In this document: in pieces, positions 43,772-50,713 of the stretch
Layout of the letters: every line of letters starts with the position of its first letter
Position numbering within the stretch: the first letter of the stretch is position 1
Source of the DNA: Chloracidobacterium sp.
GTDB lineage: Bacteria > Acidobacteriota > Blastocatellia > Pyrinomonadales > Pyrinomonadaceae
Assembly (NCBI GenBank): GCA_016716365.1
Contig: JADJWM010000003.1
Span: forward strand, 314,001 to 378,000
Direction: 5' to 3'
Length of the DNA stretch: 64,000 nucleotides
Program-made: the position numbers and the translations under genes
Notes under the pieces: model-generated
Seen by the model: only the letters and a program-made list of their open reading frames with translations
The model's database searches: none
What the model was told of the DNA's origin: nothing

Positions 43772-45142
43772 TTATTTCTGTCGAAGGTCCTCGGTGTAGA
43801 GCTCGCGGTAAACGCGGTAATTGTTCATTACCTTAAAAACGTAGTTCTTTGTTTCAGCGAAACCGACCTCGGCCGCGAAGACGCCCGGATCTCGTGGCTT
43901 GGTCCGGTTCAGCCAGCGGGCGGCGTTATCCTCACCGGCGTTGTAGCTGGCCGCAACTGCCTCGTATAGCCCTCCGAACTCGTCCTTTATCCGGCGGATA
44001 TACAGCGCACCGATCGCGATGTTCGTTTCCGGGTCGTAAAGATCGTCCGGCTCAAGATCGGGATAGCCTGCTTCATCCTTATACTTGATCGCGGTATCAA
44101 AGACCAATTGCACCAAGCCGCGGGCACCGGCCGGTGATTTTGCGCTCGGCCGGAACGAACTTTCCTGTTTCATAACGGCCAGCATGAAACGCGGATCGAC
44201 TCGCTGCTTTTTCGCGTGTTTCAGGAGCGCGGCGGTAAACGGGGTGGGATATTCACGAACGAGCCGGGGAGCCGAAGCGCCCGTTTTCCGGATACCGGCA
44301 ACTTCAATTCGGTCCGCGGCAAGCCCGCCGAAATAGGAGCCTGGCGACTGTGCCAATGATGAAAAGATAGACCGGGCCTCCGTCGCTTTCCCGCCCTTTT
44401 CGAATGCAAGAGCTTTGAGGTATCTGCCTTCATCGGCAGATGTCATCGAACCCGAGAAGCTCCGGACATCAAGCATTCGATCCGCTGCCTCCGCGGCGGC
44501 TTTCCAACGCCCTCTGAAGAGCTCCATTCGGACTTTGGCATGAAGGGCGTTCGTTTCTGTCGATGTGCCTGGAAAGTCCGAAACAGCCTTTTGGATCCAC
44601 TCATCAGCCTTGTCGTATTCACCGGCTTCGCGGTACGCGTCGATGATGTTCAAGTAAGCCGATTCGATACGTTCGCCCTTCGGGAACATCACGGTATATT
44701 GCTCATAGGTCCGTGCTGCCTCGAGGTTTCGGCCCGCACGAACGTAGCTTGCTCCTTTGAATGCGAGGCCCTCGCGGCCTTCTTTTGTCATCGCGTGATC
44801 CTTGACCAAACGATCGAACCATTCGACAGCCTTCAGGTATTCACGTTCCCACATGAATGACCGGGCCGTGCCGAATAGGGCCTTCGGGATCGAAGCATCT
44901 TCAGGATAATTCTCGAGATAGATCGCCCAATGCTCGCGTGCCTCGGGAAACAAGCGGTTTCCCATATAGGCCTCCGCCCTAGACAGATGTTCTGCGGCGG
45001 TTAGGACCGGCAGTTTTCCGCCCGATCCCGCCCTGGCCGCATTATCGGCCTCGATCGCCCTTCTTAGAGAGGCGTCGGACGCTTGGGAATAGGATGAGAG
45101 AACAAAACCGAGAACGATCAGGAATAATGAGAAGGTCTTCAT
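43772..45142 (-). CDS. soluble lytic murein transglycosylase with TPR region
   Basis: The 456-residue protein has a signal peptide (residues 1-20), a long helical TPR-like superhelix (about 45-300) with units such as 'LFPEAREHWAIYLENYPEDASIPKALFGTA', and a C-terminal SLT domain (about 310-450). The catalytic Glu is Glu327 in 'AVMKQESSF'; 'SPAGARGLVQL' and 'VAASYNAGEDNAARWL' complete the fold. This is the Slt70-like layout in the periplasm, cutting peptidoglycan with formation of anhydro ends. I start at ATG 45142, since the upstream in-frame residues do not look like a signal peptide. It stands alone on the reverse strand. Confidence 0.92.
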   Translation of the reverse strand: MKTFSLFLIVLGFVLSSYSQASDASLRRAIEADNAARAGSGGKLPVLTAAEHLSRAEAYMGNRLFPEAREHWAIYLENYPEDASIPKALFGTARSFMWEREYLKAVEWFDRLVKDHAMTKEGREGLAFKGASYVRAGRNLEAARTYEQYTVMFPKGERIESAYLNIIDAYREAGEYDKADEWIQKAVSDFPGTSTETNALHAKVRMELFRGRWKAAAEAADRMLDVRSFSGSMTSADEGRYLKALAFEKGGKATEARSIFSSLAQSPGSYFGGLAADRIEVAGIRKTGASAPRLVREYPTPFTAALLKHAKKQRVDPRFMLAVMKQESSFRPSAKSPAGARGLVQLVFDTAIKYKDEAGYPDLEPDDLYDPETNIAIGALYIRRIKDEFGGLYEAVAASYNAGEDNAARWLNRTKPRDPGVFAAEVGFAETKNYVFKVMNNYRVYRELYTEDLRQK

Positions 45143-45310
45143 ATTGCACGACGGGTGGGCCGGGGACGCCTCCCCTAGCATAACCGAAAGTTAGACTCCC
45201 GGACAAGAAAACTGGTTGTCGCACGGTTTCGGGGTTCCGCCGGCGGTTGACTGACATGTGGGGTGCCACGTGTTAAAATCTGACCTTTCGGGAACCGCTG
45301 GGAGATCACA

Positions 45311-46159
45311 ATGAAACTTGCAATTAACGGTGCGACGACGATGACCGCCGACCTTGAGACAGACGTCAGATCCGCAGCCGCCGCTGGATTCGATCTGGTC
45401 GAGCTTCGTTCGAATAAGCTTTATGACTACCTGGAAACGAAGACGGTCGATGATCTGAAAGCCTTGCTGGCAGAGACGGGTATCGGTGTCCTGTCAATCA
45501 ATACGCTTGAGCACATCACGTGGCGGTCGAACGAGGATTACGCCGCTATCAAAGAAGAATGTGCCAAGCTAAGCGAGATCTCGCAGGCGATCGGTTGTCC
45601 CTATGTTCTTTCCGTTCCGGGAGCCTTGAGGCAAGGGCCGAAGACTGAAGAAGAGACGATCGAAGAGTCGGTGAGAGTTCTAAACGAGTTGGCCGACATC
45701 GCCGAGCCGTACGGCGTCAAGATCGGGTTCGAGTTTCTCGGAGAGGCCGGCAATTCCGTTACGACGCTCGATCTGGGCAGCAAGATCGTCGATCTGGTCG
45801 GACGCGATTCGGTGGGTAACGTGATCGACACGTATCATTTCTACGCAGGAGGCTCTTCTTGGGATGCGCTTGAGAACCTCGATCCGGCAAGGCTTTTCAT
45901 CTTTCACATCAACGGAGCCGAAGACCTGCCCAAAGATCAGTTGAATGATTCGAAGCGGCTCTTTCCCGGCGAAGGAATTCTGCCGATCGCCGAGATTAAG
46001 GCCATCCTCGACAAGATAGGGTACGACGGCCCCGCCAGCGTTGAGATCTTCCGCCCCGAATACTGGGAGCAGGACCCGTTCGAGGTCGCCGCGAAGGCGA
46101 AGGCCGCGGCAGAGAAGGCTTTGGGATTGGGCCAATATGCGGCCGGTGGAAGTTGGTAA
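45311..46159 (+). CDS. sugar phosphate isomerase/epimerase-like TIM-barrel protein
   Basis: The 282-residue protein belongs to the xylose-isomerase-like AP endonuclease/IolE/IolI superfamily. Barrel strands start with 'KLAINGATTMTADLETDVRSAAAAGFDLVELR'. Metal ligands fit Glu and His residues in 'KIGFEFLGEA', 'GNVIDTYHFYAGG', 'LFIFHINGAEDLP' and the final 'PASVEIFRPEYWEQDP'. Members isomerise or epimerise inositol-type and rare sugars; the exact substrate is not given by the sequence. It is followed by a Gfo/Idh/MocA dehydrogenase on the same strand, a common pairing in inositol-like sugar breakdown, which supports a joint pathway. Confidence 0.88.
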   Translation: MKLAINGATTMTADLETDVRSAAAAGFDLVELRSNKLYDYLETKTVDDLKALLAETGIGVLSINTLEHITWRSNEDYAAIKEECAKLSEISQAIGCPYVLSVPGALRQGPKTEEETIEESVRVLNELADIAEPYGVKIGFEFLGEAGNSVTTLDLGSKIVDLVGRDSVGNVIDTYHFYAGGSSWDALENLDPARLFIFHINGAEDLPKDQLNDSKRLFPGEGILPIAEIKAILDKIGYDGPASVEIFRPEYWEQDPFEVAAKAKAAAEKALGLGQYAAGGSW

Positions 46160-46179
46160 CGGTGGAATGACGTTGAGAG

Positions 46180-46200
46180 GCGGGCTTGCCCGCTTTCTTT
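46180..46200 (+). terminator. GC-rich hairpin between the sugar isomerase and dehydrogenase genes
   Basis: GCGGGC/GCCCGC (46180-46193) with a two-base loop is followed by TTTCTTT. It may partly end transcription. A second palindrome GTCGGGC/GCCCGAC at 46203-46218 follows, and the two stems can pair with each other. Confidence 0.55.
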
Positions 46201-46227
46201 ATGTCGGGCAAGCCCGACGCGAAACAA

Positions 46228-47196
46228 ATGAGCAAAGTACGGATAGGAATCGTCGGGACGGGCTATATTGGCAACGTTCACGGCAGGATACATTCGCGTG
46301 ACGAGCGGGCGGAGATCGCGGCGTTGTACGATATCATCCCGGAAAGGGCTGAGCGGACGGCGAAGACTATTGGCGGGAAGGTCTGTTCGTCTCGTGAAGA
46401 GTTGATGGAGAATTGTGATGCGGTGCTGATATGTTCGCCGAACAAGACCCACAAGGAAGTCGCATTACACGCCATCGCCGAAGGCAAACACGTCTTTTGC
46501 GAGAAGCCGTTTTCTATCGGGATCGACGACGCAAACGAACTCCGCGACGCAGCGAACGCGGGTTCAGGCGTCTTCCAGGTCGGGCACAATCGTCGATACG
46601 CTCCCGTTTACGCCACTTTGAAAGAACTTCTGAAGGAGGACCAACCCCACTCGGCTCACATCAAAATGAATCGGGGCGAGTTGAAGAATCCCGTGTGGAC
46701 CGGTGATGTCAACGTAACAGGCGGATTTTTGTACGAGACTACCATCCACCTTTTTGATATGCTGCGGTTCCAGTTCGGTGAGATCGAAGAGCTTGTCGCA
46801 TACGGATCACAACACGAGTATCCCGAGCTCGACGAATTTTCGATCATTTTTCGGTTCAAGAACGGCTTCCACTGCACGTTCGCTTCCTCATCGGATGCAA
46901 GTTGGCATTTCCCGTTCGAGCGGATCGAGGTGTTCTGTCATCACCGCACTATCATGACCGAGGAAATGGAGCGTCTTTTTGACTCACGGGGCATGGACGC
47001 GAACTTCGAAACGAGGTCGTTCCACATGGTTGAAAAGGAAGAGCGCTGGGGTTACGTGCAGGAAGATGCGGCTTTTATCGATTCGATACAGAAAGGAACG
47101 CAGCCCCCGGTTACCGCTGACGACGGTTTTCGATCGGTGGAGTTGGTCGAATCGGTGTATACTGCCATTCGAAGCGGACAACGGATCCGGTTCTGA
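46228..47196 (+). CDS. Gfo/Idh/MocA family NAD(P)-dependent oxidoreductase
   Basis: The 322-residue protein starts with 'KVRIGIVGTGYIGNVHGRIH', a dinucleotide-binding GxGxxG. The family's EKP motif is present in 'HVFCEKPFSIG', and the catalytic His/Lys region in 'GGFLYETTIHLFDMLRFQFG'. Such enzymes oxidise or isomerise sugars and inositols. I chose ATG 46228; an earlier in-frame ATG at 46201 would add nine residues but overlaps the second hairpin. It follows the sugar isomerase gene, and the two probably act on one substrate. The substrate is not predictable. Confidence 0.9.
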   Translation: MSKVRIGIVGTGYIGNVHGRIHSRDERAEIAALYDIIPERAERTAKTIGGKVCSSREELMENCDAVLICSPNKTHKEVALHAIAEGKHVFCEKPFSIGIDDANELRDAANAGSGVFQVGHNRRYAPVYATLKELLKEDQPHSAHIKMNRGELKNPVWTGDVNVTGGFLYETTIHLFDMLRFQFGEIEELVAYGSQHEYPELDEFSIIFRFKNGFHCTFASSSDASWHFPFERIEVFCHHRTIMTEEMERLFDSRGMDANFETRSFHMVEKEERWGYVQEDAAFIDSIQKGTQPPVTADDGFRSVELVESVYTAIRSGQRIRF

Positions 47197-47275
47197 TTGC
47201 GCCCGCGGCGGCGTTTCGAGATCCCGCCGATCCGTTCTCCGCGCAGCAGCGTCCAAGCAAGGGCATCCGAAACCT

Positions 47276-47743
47276 ATGATCCAGTGTCAACATTGCGGGC
47301 AGGGAAACGCCGACCAGACCCAATTCTGCCGCTTCTGCGGCCACAGGCTTGGATCGCGGCCGGACCCGAATTCGGGCGGGCAGGAAGCGGAAAACTATAC
47401 TTACGCCCCGCCGCGTCCTTATGCTTGGAAAACGGATGAATACCAGACGCAAAGCGAACGCAGGCTCAAAACGCGGCCGGCTACCCAACCGCTCGATCAG
47501 CGAAGTTATGGCCAGCCGGGCACATATCCGCTCGAATACCGGGGCCCGCAATATCTTTCCGCAAACTATCGGTGTCCGAATTGCGGAACCACCGTCCCAC
47601 CGATCATCGAACGGCGGATCTCGACGGCTGGTTGGATCACCTTTGCCCTTCTGCTTGTTTTTACGTTTATCTTCTTCTGGGTTGGTCTGCTGATGAAGCA
47701 GGACTACAGCGTTTGCCCCGTCTGCCGAGCGACCCTGAACTGA
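47276..47743 (+). CDS. zinc-ribbon protein with LITAF-like membrane zinc domain
   Basis: The 155-residue protein has an N-terminal zinc ribbon (Cys4-x2-Cys7, Cys18-x2-Cys21), a polar, Tyr/Pro/Arg-rich middle, and a C-terminal LITAF-like unit. In that unit CPNCG and CPVC pairs flank a hydrophobic stretch (about 118-140) that inserts into the membrane. This C-terminal layout matches the LITAF-like zinc-ribbon domain best known from eukaryotic endosomal proteins; bacterial members are uncharacterised. It follows the dehydrogenase gene by 79 bases and is convergent with the VWA gene. It is not closely related to the two zinc-ribbon proteins at 26-27.5 kb, which lack the second Cys pair. Confidence 0.75.
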   Translation: MIQCQHCGQGNADQTQFCRFCGHRLGSRPDPNSGGQEAENYTYAPPRPYAWKTDEYQTQSERRLKTRPATQPLDQRSYGQPGTYPLEYRGPQYLSANYRCPNCGTTVPPIIERRISTAGWITFALLLVFTFIFFWVGLLMKQDYSVCPVCRATLN

Positions 47744-47754
47744 CGCCCGGCGTT

Positions 47755-48714
47755 CTATCTGTAGTAATAGCCTTTGGGGTGCTCGATCTTCACATCGGGA
47801 TTGGTGCTCAAGACCTCGACCCGGTAATAGCCCTTCTTGACGTTTGTTGACAAGTAGGTCAGAAGAAATTGGCGGTTCAAAAGCAACCGGAGGTCCCGAA
47901 AGAACGGCAGAAAGCTGATTGGGGCGATCGATCCCTGAAAGAATGCCCGCCCGCCGGTCTCATCCGAAAGCCTCTGAAGCGAACCTTGGCCGTTCAGGAT
48001 CAACTCCGACCTTCCACCCTCAGTGAAACTCGCCGGCGAATAAAAGGAAAATACGGCGACCGAACGCCTTTGGGCTCGAAGGATCGCCCGATCGAGGTCA
48101 AGACTTTGGCTCGGGGTCGAACTGCTGACTCCCTGCGAAAGGTCAAGACCGTCCGAAACGAGAAGTATCGCCCTCCGGCCGGCCGGGAGCGCGTCAAAAC
48201 GGTTCAGAGCGTCGATGATCCCGTCGTAAGGGTTGCGTGGTGCCGATCCGGGAGATGAGGTAACGATCCGGAGTGTTTGGGCAGCGGCCGAAAGATCGTC
48301 CGTGAACCGCTGCCTGACCTGGAGGCCGCCGCCGCGGAGATAGCCGACCATCACCCGCGAGCCTTTGGGCAGCCCATTGATAAACTCGGCAAGGTCGCGA
48401 AGCTGAAGATTAACCGCCGCCGCCAGGTCCTCCTGGATCAGGATCGCCAAAGCGAGCGGGGCATCTTCAACGCTTCTGATCGAAAGGATGACCTGCTCGC
48501 GCTTGTCCTCGCGGACGATCAGCCGTTCGGCCTGGACAAATTCCTCCATCCGATCTTCACGAAGCTCCTGTTTCGTGAAGATCGAGATAGGTATCGAGAC
48601 AGTGCGGATCTTTTGACCCGGTTTCGTTTCCGTTTCTTGGGCAGACGCAGACGCGCCCAGCAGGGAGAGCAGAAAGATCCCGGCGAAAAAGTGGTGAAAA
48701 GTTCGGTTCGCCAT
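47755..48714 (-). CDS. secreted VWFA-related protein of Acidobacterial type
   Basis: The 319-residue protein has a signal peptide (hydrophobic residues 9-25) and a von Willebrand A-like domain (about 60-300). The pattern 'VSIPISIFTKQELREDRMEEFVQAERLIVREDKREQVI', 'PLALAILIQEDLAAAVNLQLRDLAEFI', 'GRRAILLVSDGLDLSQG' and the C-terminal 'KKGYYRVEV' matches the VWFA-related family described mainly from Acidobacteria. The canonical DxSxS metal site should follow the strand 'LAILI' but reads Gln-Glu-Asp-Leu-Ala, so metal binding is doubtful. It probably takes part in extracellular protein contacts. Convergent with the LITAF-like gene. Confidence 0.85.
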   Translation of the reverse strand: MANRTFHHFFAGIFLLSLLGASASAQETETKPGQKIRTVSIPISIFTKQELREDRMEEFVQAERLIVREDKREQVILSIRSVEDAPLALAILIQEDLAAAVNLQLRDLAEFINGLPKGSRVMVGYLRGGGLQVRQRFTDDLSAAAQTLRIVTSSPGSAPRNPYDGIIDALNRFDALPAGRRAILLVSDGLDLSQGVSSSTPSQSLDLDRAILRAQRRSVAVFSFYSPASFTEGGRSELILNGQGSLQRLSDETGGRAFFQGSIAPISFLPFFRDLRLLLNRQFLLTYLSTNVKKGYYRVEVLSTNPDVKIEHPKGYYYR

Positions 48715-48825
48715 ACGCAGAAAAGTCCCGTATCAAGCAAAGCCAAAGTTCGAGTGGATCAAGAGTAAGGCTTTATGATGCGTCTAGATTGAATTAAGTT
48801 TGCATCGTTTGTAAAGTAAAATCGA

Positions 48826-49662
48826 ATGTATTCAGGGATTTCCAAGTATGAGGTGACTCCTCGCGACCTGGCGCGCGGCCGAAATCTGAAAATAGCCGCC
48901 GTCACGGCACCGTTCGCAGCCACTGCGGTCCCGGCCGTTCTTTTTACCGTTTTGGCCTTTCTTTTCGGTGGAAGTCCGCCCGCAGCCTTTACGATCCTTG
49001 TCTTCGGCGCCATCTTTACCGCGATCGGGTTCTTTATCGGGATCTTCTTGACCGGGCTGTTCTTATATCGGCGCTCGAATTGGACAAAGGAAATGCGAGA
49101 GAAGATCGCCGCGGACGGTATCCGGGCAGAAGAGATCGACTGGTTCAGGCACGAACTCAAAGCTTCTGAGAGAAAGGCACTGAAGGAGATCACCCGGCGC
49201 GATCTATTGCTAGCTGACGCGTACCGAGAAACGCTCGCCTCGCGGTTGACGGCGACACGCATCATTCGATCTTCAAAAAGGGAACTCTCGATGCTGCAGA
49301 GACGAAAGGTCAAGATAAGCCGGTTAAAAAGCGAGAGAGCCGGCGATTTCAGGCGTCAGATCGAGGAAGACCGGGAAAAGATCGAAAATATCCACGAAGA
49401 GGCCCGATTGATGCTCACGGAAGCCGAGGCCCGGCTAGAGATGATCGAGGCCGCGGGCGTCCGCGGACACACGCTTGCCGATTCGGAACTTGCATTGAAG
49501 AAACTCTCGGCCCGGTCGCAGCACCTGCCGCTGGCTCTGGAAGAAGTACGGTTGGCGGAGGAAATATCTCGTCAGCTTGACGATGAAGCTTTTGCGGAAG
49601 AAGCCGGCAAACCGGAGGCCGAGGCGATTCGGGCCAAGCCCGAACAGGATCATGGCGAATGA
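48826..49662 (+). CDS. membrane protein with long coiled coil, unknown function
   Basis: The 278-residue protein has two membrane segments (about 23-48 and 52-75) near the N-terminus, followed by almost 200 residues of charged helix (coiled coil from about 85 to 235). The coil is rich in Arg, Glu and Lys, with heptad-like Leu/Ile spacing ('LQRRKVKISRLKSERAGDFRRQIEEDREKIENIHEEARLML'). The C-terminus is acidic and polar. I do not recognise a family. The topology suggests a cytoplasmic coil anchored in the inner membrane. Its 3' end overlaps the likely 3' end of the antisense 6S RNA gene. Function unknown. Confidence 0.65.
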   Translation: MYSGISKYEVTPRDLARGRNLKIAAVTAPFAATAVPAVLFTVLAFLFGGSPPAAFTILVFGAIFTAIGFFIGIFLTGLFLYRRSNWTKEMREKIAADGIRAEEIDWFRHELKASERKALKEITRRDLLLADAYRETLASRLTATRIIRSSKRELSMLQRRKVKISRLKSERAGDFRRQIEEDREKIENIHEEARLMLTEAEARLEMIEAAGVRGHTLADSELALKKLSARSQHLPLALEEVRLAEEISRQLDDEAFAEEAGKPEAEAIRAKPEQDHGE

Positions 49663-49877
49663 GTACCGCGAAGGCCGTTCCCGACGCTTGAATTGAACCT
49701 GCTTTCAACAGGTGGGCGGCTACTTGTACCTTAACGGCACATTAACAGCCGGACCCTATGGCAGTTTATCGACTTGGACAACTGCACCGGACCCGGCATC
49801 AGCCTCCCTCAATTCAAGTGTTGGCTCAATTATTATTGCGCCGGGTAACGAACCCCGCAGTAAACCTCTTTCGCCGC
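49663..49877 (-). ncRNA. ssrS: 6S RNA candidate (ssrS), downstream of zapA
   Basis: On the reverse strand a long closing stem forms between 49838-49861 and 49665-49687 (24 against 23 bases, with G-U pairs), and may extend to GGCGAA/TTCGCC outside it. The 3' half has CCCACCTG-loop-CAGGTTC (49695-49716), a signature seen in proteobacterial 6S RNAs. The 5' half has TTGAGCCAACA in a bulge and an inner perfect 10-bp stem (49809-49818 with 49687-49696). A TATGCT box at 49887-49892 fits a promoter. 6S RNA next to zapA is a well-known arrangement. The ends are approximate. 6S RNA sequesters RNA polymerase in stationary phase. Confidence 0.75.
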
Positions 49878-49937
49878 AAAAAGTCTAGCATAAGAGGGTG
49901 ATGGTTTTAAATGGATCGCCGATGCCGCAAATGAAAA

Positions 49938-49958
49938 GCAGCCCGCTCTAAGGGCTGC
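49938..49958 (-). terminator. intrinsic terminator after zapA
   Basis: A perfect 7-bp stem GCAGCCC/GGGCTGC (49938-49944 with 49952-49958) with a 7-base loop is followed on the reverse strand by TTTTCATTT. It lies 27 bases after the zapA stop and separates it from the 6S RNA promoter. Confidence 0.8.
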
Positions 49959-49984
49959 CGATCCTACTGGCAAACATTCAGCGA

Positions 49985-50338
49985 CTATTGTTCCATGTCG
50001 AACTCCTGCTGCGGCATCACGTCCTTATGTTTGAGGACGCGATCAAGAAGTTCCGAACATTCTGCGCTCCGCGAGCCGAGCTGTGCGTCGACCTGCGCCT
50101 GGGTTTCGAGCGCCTGATGATATTCATCCGCCACATGCAGGGCCGCGAGGATCGCCACTTTTAAGGAATCGACCGTCATCGTCCCTGAAGAAATGTCGCG
50201 CATTTTTCCGTCAACATACTTCGCGAGCTTCTGGATATACTCATTGTCTCCGTCCGAGCGAATGCTGTACGTTTGGTTATAGATCTCGACCTGGATCGAT
50301 TGTTCAACGGACTCTGCGTTTGCTTTTCCGGTAGCCAT
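49985..50338 (-). CDS. zapA: cell division protein ZapA
   Basis: ZapA binds and bundles FtsZ at the division ring. The 117-residue protein shows the family pattern: 'SIQVEIYNQTYSIRSDGDNEYIQKLAKYVDGKMRDI' (globular N-terminal domain with the conserved Tyr/Arg region), then 'VDSLKVAILAALHVADEYHQAL' and a C-terminal coiled coil. The extra polar 30 C-terminal residues are normal variation. It follows a ZapB-like coiled-coil gene, three bases apart, and precedes the 6S RNA. The pheS-pheT-zapA order is common in bacteria. Confidence 0.92.
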   Translation of the reverse strand: MATGKANAESVEQSIQVEIYNQTYSIRSDGDNEYIQKLAKYVDGKMRDISSGTMTVDSLKVAILAALHVADEYHQALETQAQVDAQLGSRSAECSELLDRVLKHKDVMPQQEFDMEQ

Positions 50339-50341
50339 TGT

Positions 50342-50713
50342 CTATCTCCCGACGGCCTCCGCGACCTCTGAGTCTATCGTGGTCATCGCATCAAGCATCG
50401 CTTCAACTTTCAGCTGGATCGCATCTCTTTCAGAAAGCAGCTGTTCGATCTTCTCTTCAAGACGGGAATTCTCCATTGATAGGCCGGCCGCCTCACGTTT
50501 CAGCGAGATATTCTGCCGCTCGAGCACTTCTTTCTCTTTACGCAGGTTCTTGGCTAATTCGATCGTAAGGTAAATTTTATCTTCGAGATGAGAGAATTTC
50601 TCCATCCCTGAAAGGCCGTTCATAAGAGCGTCTCCGTAAGGCAGTGATCGTTGTGTGCGAATAAGATTATCTGCAGTTTTATTAAAAACTTCAAGTAATA
50701 CCTGCGATCTCAT
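50342..50713 (-). CDS. ZapB-like coiled-coil protein
   Basis: The 123-residue protein is largely one coiled coil (about residues 38-110: 'FSHLEDKIYLTIELAKNLRKEKEVLERQNISL', then 'LSMENSRLEEKIEQLLSERDAIQLKVEAMLDAM'). Its size and position directly before zapA suggest a ZapB-type partner of the division ring; the sequence itself is low in information. The ATG overlaps the pheT stop (ATGA), which fixes the start, although an internal ATG 30 codons later would give a protein nearer to ZapB in size. Not firmly identified. Confidence 0.65.
   Translation of the reverse strand: MRSQVLLEVFNKTADNLIRTQRSLPYGDALMNGLSGMEKFSHLEDKIYLTIELAKNLRKEKEVLERQNISLKREAAGLSMENSRLEEKIEQLLSERDAIQLKVEAMLDAMTTIDSEVAEAVGR

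Noticed and set aside
49663..49877. A riboswitch or T-box instead of 6S RNA
   Set aside because: No gene lies downstream on that strand for it to control, and the 3' signature and position next to zapA favour 6S RNA.
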